A stretch of DNA of 33,430 bases, taken from NCBI GenBank assembly GCA_022843445.1, contig JALHNS010000027.1, forward strand, positions 1 to 33,430. The letters run 5' to 3'. The notes below the pieces were generated by a model, which saw only the letters and a program-made list of their open reading frames with translations, ran no database searches and was not told where the DNA came from. Origin of the DNA: Gemmata sp. (lineage in GTDB: Bacteria; Planctomycetota; Planctomycetia; Gemmatales; Gemmataceae). The position numbers and the translations under genes were made by a program. Shown piece by piece: positions 9,090-16,894 of the stretch. Within the stretch, counting starts at the first letter, position 1. Each line of letters begins with the position of its first letter.

Positions 9090-12000
9090 TGCGCACCGCC
9101 CTTCTTCAGTTCGGGATACGTGTGGCGGATGCGCGTGACCGCGACGAGGCACGCGGCCCGCTCGCTCGTGCCCCGCGACAACATGAACTCATCCAAGAGC
9201 GGCAGCACGCCTTGCGCGAAGGCTTTATCGCTCAGTGCGAGGTCGCGCATCACTTCCACGAGATCGAGTTTCGCGCGGCGGGCGGGCAGCGGCTTCGTGC
9301 TCACCACTTTGTCCGGGTTCGGCGCGTTCGCGGCCCCGCCATCGGCCGGTTCGCTGTCCTCCACCGCCTCGCGCGACTTCTCCGGCGGGCCGGGCGGAAT
9401 CTCGAACAGGATGCGGCGCAGGAACTGCGCGAGCGTGGGCTTCTCCGCGGGCCACGTGGTCGGCTTCGCGGGCACGCCGTCGCCGCGATTCGCGGCCAGT
9501 TTCTCGGCGTCCTTCTTCGCCTTCGCGCCCACGGTCGGCTTCGGCGGTAGCGGCGGCTTCCACTCGCGCGTAAGGCCGCGCTCGCGGTAGACGGTCCACA
9601 GCGCGCGAACCACGAACGCCCGCACCTTGCGGTCCGGGCTTTCGGAGAGGCGGAACAGTTCTTCCGGCACGCGGAGCCGCTGTTGCCGGTTGATGAGTTC
9701 CATACCCAGCGCGCGCGTCTCTTCGTCGTTCGATTCGCAGAACCGGTACACGGCGCTCGCTTCGAGTTTGGTCGCGTCGAGTCGGAACGGGCGGTTCGGC
9801 GGCGTGTCGTCGGCGAGCAGCGCCTTCGCCACGAACCGGCGCACGTCCATGAACGGGATGTCCGCGATGCCCACCAGTTCTTCGACGCCGGGGTTCCAGC
9901 GGGCGAACTCCCAGTTGCACAGTTCGAGGCCGAACTCGCGGAGCGGCTTGCGCGTTTCGCTGAGCAAGGGCCGCACGCGCTCGAACGTGAAGAACGCCTT
10001 CGGGATTTCCGACGCCGGTGCGAGCGGTTGGTCGAGCAACTTCGGAGCGATGTCGGCGTGGTGGCGGCGCACGTACTCGCGCGCGAACCGCGCGACCGGG
10101 GCATCGACCGGCCCCGGGGCGATCACCAGTTGCCACAGACGCAAACAGCCCGCGGTCTTCGCGTCGGCGCTCACCGGCGCGACCTGTTCGCCCGCGAGCA
10201 TTTGCAAGAACGCGGTTTCCGAGATGATGCTGATGTTCGCGCCGGCCTCGTTCAGCTCTTCGGCCTTAACGTGCTTCGCGCCCTTCGCGCCGCCGCCGAG
10301 GAACGGCGAACCGTCGTCGCCGACGACGAGGTAGTGCAACCTCGGGGACACGTTCTGCGAAACCGTGCCGTTGGCGGCCTTCACCTGCGCTTCGGCTTCC
10401 TTCGGCGCGATGTTCTTCAGCTTCCCGGTGAAACTGAAGCTCGCCTTGTTCAGATCGACTTTTCCACCGCTCGAAGGCGCGGCCGCCGCTTCGCTCGTCC
10501 CGCTTTTCGGTGCGAAGTCCGCGGGGAGGAATGTGCGCGTCAGCCGGTCGTTGGCGAACTCGAAGTATTGCGGTTCGGCGCGGCCCACCACCTTCAGCAG
10601 CCAGTCCACGCCGAGTTCCGCGTTGCTCGCTTTGCGCACGTCGCGGAACAGTCCGAGGATCGTGTTCGATCGGGCGTCCTCGAAGCTCAGTTCTTTGCCC
10701 CAAGTGCCGTTACTGCTCTTGAAGCTCACGATCCACAGGTCCGCGTCCCAGTCCGGGTGGAACGCGAGCGTCTTGCAGAAGTCGATACCGAGCGATTGCA
10801 GTTTCAGTTTGTTCTGGTTCAGCCAACTCGTGACGTAGCCCGACGTCGGCGGGAACAGCGTGAGCCACTTCAGCAGGTCCGCGCCGAGCGCGTTCAAGTC
10901 GAAGTGTTTCGCCAGTTCGCCGGTCGCGTACTCGGTCAGTTGAGCCGCTTGCCGCTCGTTCGCGGGATCGACCTTTTGCAGCAGCGCGACGAAGAACGCC
11001 GGGCCGAGTTCCTTCAGCGGGTGAACCTTCGGAAGTTGCTTTTTCGCGTAGTCGAACGCGAGGTCGCTACCGGAGAGCAGTCGGCCCGCGAACCAGTCGG
11101 GCGTGAGTTCCTTCGGCCCGAAGTTCTTAGTGATTGCGTCGGATGCGAGCTTGTGCCCGTGGTGCGTTTCGAGCAGTTGGCCCCACGCGTCGAGGCCGAC
11201 GCCGGAGCGCGGGTCCTTCTCGCCGAGCAGGTCGGCGGCGAGTTTGCGCACGTCGTCGTTGTCGTTGTTGGCGAGGCGAATGAGTTCGCTCACCGGCAGG
11301 TCGCGGGCGTGCGTGCGGGCGTAGTTCGCTGCGTACTTCCGCGCGTCGGTGCTGGGCGAATCGAACAGCTTCAGAACGGATTCGTGCAGCCCCAGCCCGC
11401 GGAACGCGCCTTGCTCGAACTTCGGCACGTTCTGGAGCAACCACACCACGAAATCGTGAATCGAGCGACTCGGCACCGCGACGAGGCGCACCACCCACGC
11501 CGGTTCGGTGTCGCGCAGCACTTGGCGGAAGTCGGTCTTCAGCGCGGCGGTGGCGTAGTCGCGCACCGCGTCGGACTTCGCGCGCTCGAGCAGCGAGAAC
11601 AGCGGCCGGTGGCTGCGCTTCCACGTGTCGCCGTAGGCCCGGTTCTTCAGGTTCGTCGGGTCCGCGAGTTTGTCGTTCCAGCCGAAGCGGAAACTCGACC
11701 GACCGTAGCGCTTCGAGTTGTGGAAGAGGATGTGGTTGAACACCCACGTTCCGTTCCAGCGCGTGTTGTCCGTGTATTGCGCGAGGATGTCGCACGCGAC
11801 ATCGGGGTACGTCGCCGGCAGGTGCAGCCCGACGCGGCGGAGGTAGCGCCACGCGCGGCGCGCGAGGTACGCGAGCGTCGCGCCGCTGACTTCGCGCCGC
11901 CCGCCTCCCCCGCTGTTCGCGGCATCGAGCCGGGCCGCGAGCGCGCCAAAGATTTCCGTATCGTTCTTCGCCTCGGCCTCTTTGAAGATGCGCTTCAGCG

Positions 12001-12382
12001 CCTTCCACGGCCCGTACACGAGCGGCACTTTTGCGATGATGCGGAGCAGGTAGTCGCGCGCGAGCGGGTCGTTGGATTGCCACAGCGCGTAGATGACTTC
12101 GTGAACCTTCAACTTGTCTGCGAGCGGCACTTCGGCGTCTGGGGCTTCGAGCGCCTTCAGCGTCTCCGTGCGGTAGTGCGCCTGATCCTCTTTGCTCTTT
12201 TGGCGGTAGCGCCAGTCGCGCATTCCCGCGAGGAACTTGTCGAACGTGAGCGCGCCGTCGCGGATCGGCGTTTCCGGTTGCGGCACCGGTTGGGTACAGA
12301 GTTGGTCGATGAGCGCGATGAGCCGCGGGTCGCGGGCGTCCCATGCCTTGCGAACGTCATCGAGCGTGAGCGCGGCCGACAT
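9086..12382 (-). CDS. Helical-repeat protein with internal BRCT domain (MolR-like)
   Basis: A 1098-aa protein starting at the ATG at 12382, with AGGA about 9 bases upstream. Residues 1-620 are alpha-helical with scattered HEAT-like pairs (about 340-390). A small Ala/Ser/Gly linker (625-640) leads to a BRCT domain at about 641-731: 'FSFTGKL', a conserved-type 'GGTVSxxVS' position here reading NGTVSQNVS, 'LHYLVVGD', and the lysine-rich 'GAKGAKHVKAEEL' before 'ISIISETAFLQML'. BRCT domains in NAD-dependent ligases and PARP1 bind DNA ends or phosphopeptides. The C-terminal 350 residues are again helical with a Pro/Lys-rich segment. The overall size and context recall MolR/YehI-type proteins that accompany WGR domains; here the WGR is a separate gene upstream. 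The stop overlaps the next start (GTGA). No enzymatic motif was seen, so the role as a DNA-end or partner-binding scaffold is inferred. Confidence 0.8.
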   Translation of the reverse strand: MSAALTLDDVRKAWDARDPRLIALIDQLCTQPVPQPETPIRDGALTFDKFLAGMRDWRYRQKSKEDQAHYRTETLKALEAPDAEVPLADKLKVHEVIYALWQSNDPLARDYLLRIIAKVPLVYGPWKALKRIFKEAEAKNDTEIFGALAARLDAANSGGGGRREVSGATLAYLARRAWRYLRRVGLHLPATYPDVACDILAQYTDNTRWNGTWVFNHILFHNSKRYGRSSFRFGWNDKLADPTNLKNRAYGDTWKRSHRPLFSLLERAKSDAVRDYATAALKTDFRQVLRDTEPAWVVRLVAVPSRSIHDFVVWLLQNVPKFEQGAFRGLGLHESVLKLFDSPSTDARKYAANYARTHARDLPVSELIRLANNDNDDVRKLAADLLGEKDPRSGVGLDAWGQLLETHHGHKLASDAITKNFGPKELTPDWFAGRLLSGSDLAFDYAKKQLPKVHPLKELGPAFFVALLQKVDPANERQAAQLTEYATGELAKHFDLNALGADLLKWLTLFPPTSGYVTSWLNQNKLKLQSLGIDFCKTLAFHPDWDADLWIVSFKSSNGTWGKELSFEDARSNTILGLFRDVRKASNAELGVDWLLKVVGRAEPQYFEFANDRLTRTFLPADFAPKSGTSEAAAAPSSGGKVDLNKASFSFTGKLKNIAPKEAEAQVKAANGTVSQNVSPRLHYLVVGDDGSPFLGGGAKGAKHVKAEELNEAGANISIISETAFLQMLAGEQVAPVSADAKTAGCLRLWQLVIAPGPVDAPVARFAREYVRRHHADIAPKLLDQPLAPASEIPKAFFTFERVRPLLSETRKPLREFGLELCNWEFARWNPGVEELVGIADIPFMDVRRFVAKALLADDTPPNRPFRLDATKLEASAVYRFCESNDEETRALGMELINRQQRLRVPEELFRLSESPDRKVRAFVVRALWTVYRERGLTREWKPPLPPKPTVGAKAKKDAEKLAANRGDGVPAKPTTWPAEKPTLAQFLRRILFEIPPGPPEKSREAVEDSEPADGGAANAPNPDKVVSTKPLPARRAKLDLVEVMRDLALSDKAFAQGVLPLLDEFMLSRGTSERAACLVAVTRIRHTYPELKKGGAQ

Positions 12383-12676
12383 CGGGAGGGTTCCTACTGG
12401 CGTGTGTCACTTCCGAGAGCAGACGGGGAGCGTCTACTACCCGACCTGAAGCGCGGAAGGCTCACGGCGCCGCCCGGCCGGGTCACCTGGTCCGCAGCGC
12501 GGAACCACGACACGCGAGGTTGATCCCGACCGCGCTGCGGACCAGGTGACCCGGCCGGATAGCGGTGCTGGAACAGCCTTCCTCGCGTCGTATGGCACAG
12601 AGTGCGCTCGGGCGACGCATCATCGCCCTGCTGCAAAGCAGCGAGCTAAACCGACACGGTTCGTTGTGTACTCAGC
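12383..12676. other. Gene-free gap between WGR and BRCT genes
   Basis: A 294-bp gap between two co-directional minus-strand genes. Its main content is the long perfect inverted repeat at 12474-12558. A small palindrome, CTGCTGCAAAGCAG, lies near 12629. I see no convincing coding frame or RNA gene, and no clear promoter for the BRCT gene. Confidence 0.6.
12474..12558. repeat. Perfect 29-bp inverted repeat
   Basis: The arms 12474-12502 and 12530-12558 are exact reverse complements over 29 bases, with a 27-base spacer. The arm reads CCGGCCGGGTCACCTGGTCC and continues for nine more bases. The predicted stem is very stable and GC-rich. It lies in the gap between the WGR gene and the BRCT gene, so it could terminate or attenuate the ligase-WGR transcript. 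No T-run follows on either strand. No other copy was seen in the window. It carries no coding sequence, so it could also be a small non-autonomous repeat. Confidence 0.9.
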
Positions 12677-12904
12677 TTACGGGCGCTTCTTCTCGGTGTA
12701 GCCCTTGCCGGTCTTTTCCTTCACCAGTTTGTCGTACTCCTTTTTCGCCTTCTCTTCGTCCGGGAAGCTCTTCGTCTTCGTTTGGCCGTCGGTGCCGATC
12801 TTGCCCCACTGCGTGGTCACGTCGGTGCCGTCCATCCAGATTTCCCAGAACTTGTTCGAGGTGCCGTCCACGAACTCGAAGTACCGCTTCGGGGTCGCCG
12901 CCAT
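12677..12904 (-). CDS. Single-domain WGR protein
   Basis: A 75-aa protein that is essentially one WGR domain: 'YFEFVDGTSNKFWEIW', then the signature turn W33-G34-K35 (WGK rather than the family's WGR), a 'GTDGQTKTKSF' loop, and the closing helix 'EEKAKKEYDKLVKEKTGKGY'. WGR domains occur in PARP1-3, where they contact DNA breaks, and in bacterial MolR/YehI-type proteins. The start is supported by a strong GGAGG seven bases before the ATG. It follows the ligase gene by 43 bp and is probably co-transcribed with it. It could act as a DNA-end sensing subunit for the ligase or for the BRCT protein downstream (inferred). Confidence 0.93.
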   Translation of the reverse strand: MAATPKRYFEFVDGTSNKFWEIWMDGTDVTTQWGKIGTDGQTKTKSFPDEEKAKKEYDKLVKEKTGKGYTEKKRP

Positions 12905-12947
12905 CGCAATGCCTCCAGTTAGGAAAGAGAGAAACGGGTTTAGGTCG

Positions 12948-14051
12948 TCATTTGGTCTTGCGCTTCTTCGGCCCGGGTTTCGTGTCTTCAGCGGGTGCTT
13001 CTTCCGGCTTCTTCCGCGTCGGGAGCGGCGCGTTCGGGTCGCCGTCGTGCCGCGGGCCGACGTACACCGGGAACCGCAGGAGGCCGTCCGCGGTGATGTC
13101 CTGATACTTCACGGTGATAACGGTGCCCTTCGCGGGCGGGTTGTCGCGGTCTTTGTCCTTCAGCCCGGTGCCCACCTTGCACAGTTTGCCGGTGCTGAGT
13201 CGCACCCAGAGCGCGCCCACGCGGCCCTTGTGTCGGCCCTTCCCGGCTTCGTAATCGTCCACCACCACTTCCATGTCGAGGAACTTCTTCACCTTCAGGA
13301 GCGAACTGCTGCGGGTGCGCTCGTAGTGCGAACCGGGCTTGCGCATCATCAGCCCCTCGCCGCCCAAGCCGAGGACGCGGTCGAGTTCGCTCAGCAGGTG
13401 CTCGGGGTCGGTGCACTCGTTGTGTTCGACGAGGTGCGTGTAAGTCGATTTCCACGCCCCGTGTTCGTCTTGGAGGAACTTCACGCGGTCCTCGAACGGC
13501 CCTTTCGTTTCGGGCGCGTCGAACACGAGGAATTTGAGGTCCTTCCACCGCTCCGGGGTGCCCTGCGTGCGGACGATTTCGCTCGTGAGGTCGAACGCGC
13601 GGCGGCCGATCCACAGTTCGCCGTCGAGCGGGTGCGCGGGCAGCCCGGCGGTGAACCAGTCCGGGGCGTAATAGATGTTGTTGCGGCGCGAGAGGAACTG
13701 TTTGCCGTCCCAGTAGGCGCGCACGCCGTCGAGCTTCTCGCTCATCCACCAACCGGTAAGGTCCTGTTCGCCGTCCCAAGGGTGGCCTTGCAGCAGCGGC
13801 AGTTCCTTCACGTCTTCGCTGCCGGCGGGCTTGAGCGGTTGCAGCGGGCCGGGCGCGGCGAGGCGCGCCTCTTCGGCCGCGTCTCCGCGCAGCTTGCGAA
13901 TGTGCTTGCAGGTGCGGGCGTTCGGCGGCAGCGACTGGTTGCGCCACGCCGGGCAGGTGCAGGAGTACACGCCGCCGACGTTCTTGATGATGTAAGGCGT
14001 CTTGCCAGACCCTTGCATCTCGATCGACTGACCGCTTTCGAGATCCGGCAT
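12948..14051 (-). CDS. ATP-dependent DNA ligase with N-terminal SWIM zinc finger
   Basis: A 367-aa protein from the ATG at 14051, preceded by GAGGGAG at about seven bases. Residues 31-50 form a SWIM finger, C31-T-C33-x14-C48-K-H50. The nucleotidyltransferase core follows: motif I EKLDGVR with the adenylated lysine K106; motif III at LDGELWIG (142-149); IIIa-like KFLVFDAP (173-180); motif IV EGLMMRK (232-238); motif V LKVKK (252-256). Residues 260-335 form an OB fold of the compact ligase type (GKGRHKG..GALWV..G..CKVGTG, then VKYQ.....LRFPVYVG), as in Chlorella virus and Haemophilus-like LigE ligases. The tail is lysine-rich. It should seal nicks using ATP. LigE enzymes usually carry a periplasmic signal; here a SWIM finger occupies that place, suggesting a cytoplasmic enzyme targeted by the finger. 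It is the first gene of the cluster. Confidence 0.92.
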   Translation of the reverse strand: MPDLESGQSIEMQGSGKTPYIIKNVGGVYSCTCPAWRNQSLPPNARTCKHIRKLRGDAAEEARLAAPGPLQPLKPAGSEDVKELPLLQGHPWDGEQDLTGWWMSEKLDGVRAYWDGKQFLSRRNNIYYAPDWFTAGLPAHPLDGELWIGRRAFDLTSEIVRTQGTPERWKDLKFLVFDAPETKGPFEDRVKFLQDEHGAWKSTYTHLVEHNECTDPEHLLSELDRVLGLGGEGLMMRKPGSHYERTRSSSLLKVKKFLDMEVVVDDYEAGKGRHKGRVGALWVRLSTGKLCKVGTGLKDKDRDNPPAKGTVITVKYQDITADGLLRFPVYVGPRHDGDPNAPLPTRKKPEEAPAEDTKPGPKKRKTK

Positions 14052-14108
14052 GACTCGCTCCCTCGCGTGTGTGAGGGAGAAAGTAACCCGACCGCGGGTG
14101 AAGTGCAA

Positions 14109-14314
14109 TCACCGTAGTTGCGCAGAGTTTCGCCGCACGATGAACTCTGAGAAAGACACGATCAGAGAAGCGGAAAGACAGTTTTGGATGGGGTTACAGG
14201 ACGACGAAGATACAGACAGTTCAAGAGTGTTGGGTTTCAACTCTGCATCCTCTTCATCCTGTAATCCTGTCCAAACCTCTTCCTCTTCTGTCTTCATCAC
14301 GTTCAAGCCCGCGC
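14109..14314. repeat. AT-rich intergenic patch with imperfect inverted repeat
   Basis: This gap is much richer in A/T than its surroundings. Bases 14181-14216 (GTTTTGGATGGGGTTACAGG and onward) pair imperfectly with 14242-14282, whose reverse strand reads GGTTTGGACAGGATTACAGG and continues ATGAAGAGGAT. Purine-rich flanks (GAAAGACAG and the reverse of CTGTCTTC, to about 14303) extend the similarity. It lies between the dehydrogenase gene, ending at 14315, and the ligase gene, whose start is at 14051. It looks like a degenerate dispersed repeat. A 69-codon frame on the minus strand crosses it but reads as repeat sequence, not as a gene. Confidence 0.7.
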
Positions 14315-16249
14315 TCACCCCACGAACACGCCGGCACCGCCGAAGGGGACGCCCGCGGCGAGGAACGCGCCGCTCGTCAGGTCGTAGGCCGCCGCGAAGC
14401 CGCCGATGCCCGCCAGCAACCGGTTCCCCAGCGCCGCGACCGTGACGCCGGTGTTGAACTGCGGCGGCGCGGCCGCGAACGTCAGCCGCTCCGCACCGGC
14501 CGCGGTGAACACGCGCACGAACGCTTGGCCGGTCGCGGTGCCGGTCACGATCTCGCCGTTCACGAACCCCACGTTCACCCCCACCGGCACCGGACCGAAC
14601 GCAAAGAACTCGCGGATCGGCGCGAGCGTCAACCCGCTGAACACGCGCACGCCGGACACGCCCACCAGAGTACCCGCGATGATGTCGGCGCGGCCGTCTT
14701 GGTCCACGTCGCCCGCGGCGATGCTCGCGCCGTTCGCGTAGCCGGGGAACGCGTTGAACAGCGCCACCACGCGCCCGCCCGTCACGTCGAACACTTGCAC
14801 GGCCGCGATGCCGGTTACGCTGCTCACGATCACGTCGGCCCGGCCGTCGCCGGTCACGTCGCCCGCGGCCACGTTCAGCCCGCCGGTGTAGCGCCCGTCG
14901 AACGCGCCGAACCGCGCGAACTCGGCCCCGGTCGCGCCGTCGAAGAGGGCGACCACCGGCGGCGCGCCCGGCCCGCGCACCGCGATCACGTCTTCGATGC
15001 CGTCGCCGTTCAGGTCGCCCGTGGCGACGCGCACGCTTCCCGCGAACGCGCCGAACGGTTGCACCGCGAACCGCGCGCCGCCGTCCGCGTTCAGTGCGAG
15101 CACCGTGCCGCCGGTGCCCGCGGCCACAGCCGACACGCGCCCCGTTTCCGCCGCGGGGGCGATCTGCGTGATGCTGCCGGAAATCAGGCTCAGGTAGAGC
15201 AGTCGGCCGTCCGGCAGCACGTCCACATCGACCACGCCTTTGCCCGCGGTACCGTCGGCGAACGTCGACACCGCGCCCGTGTTCGCGTCGCGCACGAAGA
15301 TGCGGTTCCGCACGAACTCGCCGAAGAAGTAGTCGCCCACGAACTGCTGGCCCAAGAGCGCGTTCGTGGGGTTGTAGAACGCGCCGCCGGCGATGGAGTT
15401 GCCCTGAAGCCCGCCGGTGCCGTGCGCGTAGGCGACGAGGGGCCGCGTGAACTGCGGGAACGCCGCCGGGTCGAAGTCGCCTTCGGTGTTCGGCCAGCCG
15501 TAGTTCGCGCCCGCGACGCCGACGTTCACCTCCTCGAACAGCCCGCCGCCCACGTCGTTGATGTGCAGCGTGCCGGTGCCCGGTTGCACGGCCATCGTGA
15601 ACGGGTTGCGCAGCCCGAACGCCCAGATTTCCGGCCGCGCGCCGGCCACGCCGGCGAACGGGTTGTCACTCGGCACGGTGCCATCGGGGTTGATGCGCAG
15701 CACCTTGCCGAGCAGGTTCGTGAGCGTCTGCGAGTTCGCGGGCACGCCGGCTTCGCCCACCGCGACGTACAACTTGCCGTCCGGTCGGAACAGCAGCGCG
15801 CCGCCGTTGTGGTTGCCGTTCGTGGACGGGATGTCGTCGAGCAGGATCGTTTCGCTGCCGGTCGCGGCGACGTTCGGGTTGGTCGCGTCGGCGGTGAACC
15901 GGCTGACGCGGTTCACGGGCACCGTTTCGTTCGTGGTGTAGTAGACGTACACGAATCGGTTGGTGGCGAAGTTCGGGTCGAGCGCGACGCCGATCAGCCC
16001 GCGCTCGCTGAACGTGTTCACGCCGACCGTGAGGAACGGTGTGCTCAGCACGGTGCCATTCGGCTGCACCACGCGCAAGTTGCCGCCCTTTTCGGTAACG
16101 AAGATGCGGCCGTCCGGGGCGACGGCCATGGCGGTCGGTTGCACGAGCCCGGTTGCGAACGCGGTTTCGGCGAAGCCGCTCAGCACCGCGGGCACGCTGC
16201 GGTCTTCGAGCTGTTCGAGCCGCAACCGCGGCGCGCGAGAAGTTGCCAT
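14315..16249 (-). CDS. Exported PQQ-type sugar dehydrogenase with FG-GAP-like tail
   Basis: A 644-aa protein from the ATG at 16249. The open frame extends 71 codons upstream but reads as arginine-rich noise. Residues 8-21 carry 'LRLEQLEDRSVPA', a planctomycete N-terminal motif common on large exported proteins. Residues 24-385 match the soluble aldose sugar dehydrogenase (GSDH/YliI-like) beta-propeller: 'GLIGVALDPNF', 'NHNGGALLFRPDGKLYVAVGE', 'EIWAFGLRNPF' and 'ANYGWP', with the His and Arg that in the family serve catalysis and PQQ binding. From about 385 on, four or more FG-GAP/VCBS-like repeats appear ('GDLNGDGIEDVIAV', 'GDVTGDGRADVIV', 'GDVDQDGRADIIAG'), typical Ca-binding propeller blades. 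It is probably an extracellular or surface oxidoreductase. The substrate is unknown and PQQ use is inferred from the family. Confidence 0.88.
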   Translation of the reverse strand: MATSRAPRLRLEQLEDRSVPAVLSGFAETAFATGLVQPTAMAVAPDGRIFVTEKGGNLRVVQPNGTVLSTPFLTVGVNTFSERGLIGVALDPNFATNRFVYVYYTTNETVPVNRVSRFTADATNPNVAATGSETILLDDIPSTNGNHNGGALLFRPDGKLYVAVGEAGVPANSQTLTNLLGKVLRINPDGTVPSDNPFAGVAGARPEIWAFGLRNPFTMAVQPGTGTLHINDVGGGLFEEVNVGVAGANYGWPNTEGDFDPAAFPQFTRPLVAYAHGTGGLQGNSIAGGAFYNPTNALLGQQFVGDYFFGEFVRNRIFVRDANTGAVSTFADGTAGKGVVDVDVLPDGRLLYLSLISGSITQIAPAAETGRVSAVAAGTGGTVLALNADGGARFAVQPFGAFAGSVRVATGDLNGDGIEDVIAVRGPGAPPVVALFDGATGAEFARFGAFDGRYTGGLNVAAGDVTGDGRADVIVSSVTGIAAVQVFDVTGGRVVALFNAFPGYANGASIAAGDVDQDGRADIIAGTLVGVSGVRVFSGLTLAPIREFFAFGPVPVGVNVGFVNGEIVTGTATGQAFVRVFTAAGAERLTFAAAPPQFNTGVTVAALGNRLLAGIGGFAAAYDLTSGAFLAAGVPFGGAGVFVG

Positions 16250-16352
16250 TCGTGGCTCCAATTCGCGGAAGTGTGGGCGCACTTCGGTTATACGCTGTAG
16301 CTCGTGCGCGCGATTCGCACCGGAGCCAGTTCGCGCGTGGCGCGAACGCCGG

Positions 16353-16787
16353 CTATTCGAGGAGCAACCGTTCCACCTTCCACGCGCCGCCCTCGTGCGC
16401 GAGGAGGACCGTGAGCGGCGCGCCGGACGCGGTGCGAAACGAGCACCGCGCGACGCGCACACCGTTCGCTTCGCTCATCTGGCAGTCTTGGAAGGTGGTC
16501 GCGGACGCGAGCGCCTTGTTCCCGCGAACGAACTTGCGGAACTGCTCGCGGCCCTGATTCGATTTGAACTCGGCGCTGGTGCCGTCCCACGCGGCATCCA
16601 CACGGGCAACGGTGCCGGTGCGCACGTCCGCGAGAAACGTTTCGGCGATCGGGCGGGCCGCGTCCGGCGAAATGGTCGGCGGTTTGCCCCCGCCCAAGAA
16701 CCACCACGCCGCAAGCGCGAGCGCCACCAGCGCGCCCGCGCCCAGCGCGTACTTCGCCCACGGTCGGGCCGGTGCGTCGGTGCCCAT
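16353..16787 (-). CDS. Small membrane-anchored protein of unknown function
   Basis: A 144-aa protein with a short N-terminal cytoplasmic stretch, one hydrophobic segment (residues 13-32), and an extracytoplasmic domain of about 105 residues. The soluble part ('PIAETFLADVRTGTVARVDAAWDGTSAEF' ... 'APLTVLLAHEGGAWKVERLLLE') has the look of small NTF2-like folds, in which a helical start is followed by a sheet ending in 'W.V..L'. That resemblance is tentative. The ATG at 16787 is preceded by GAGGG at about eight bases. It lies 107 bp downstream of the DUF1559 gene and about 100 bp upstream of the dehydrogenase gene, all on the minus strand. I do not recognise a named family. Confidence 0.75.
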   Translation of the reverse strand: MGTDAPARPWAKYALGAGALVALALAAWWFLGGGKPPTISPDAARPIAETFLADVRTGTVARVDAAWDGTSAEFKSNQGREQFRKFVRGNKALASATTFQDCQMSEANGVRVARCSFRTASGAPLTVLLAHEGGAWKVERLLLE

Positions 16788-16805
16788 CGGCGCGCCCTCG
16801 CGGGA

Positions 16806-16886
16806 GTTCCAGAAGTTCCACGTTGCAGCCGCTCGCGCCGCTCACCGGCTTCGCGGCGCGTGTGGCAACGCTTGGAACTCTGGAAC
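16806..16886. terminator. Long imperfect hairpin after the DUF1559 gene
   Basis: GTTCCAGAAGTTCCACGTTGC at 16806-16826 pairs with GCAACGCTTGGAACTCTGGAAC at 16865-16886 with a few mismatches and one bulge. An inner GC-rich loop (16831-16860) can fold again. It lies just after the DUF1559 stop (16895) on the minus strand and before the small membrane protein gene, so it is a plausible terminator or a dispersed repeat. There is no U-tract. Confidence 0.55.
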
Positions 16887-16894
16887 TGGTAAGA

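Noticed and set aside
9683-12523. Plus-strand frame of over 900 codons opposite the BRCT gene
   Set aside because: Composition is of the antisense shadow type (RVRRE, HVLARE runs); the minus strand has a BRCT domain and linked start/stop signals.
12474-12558. Possible insertion-sequence ends
   Set aside because: The arms enclose only 27 bases with no transposase, and no target duplication was evident; called an inverted repeat instead.
14109-14318. 69-codon minus-strand ORF
   Set aside because: Its sequence follows the two halves of an AT-rich inverted repeat; no ribosome-binding site or domain.
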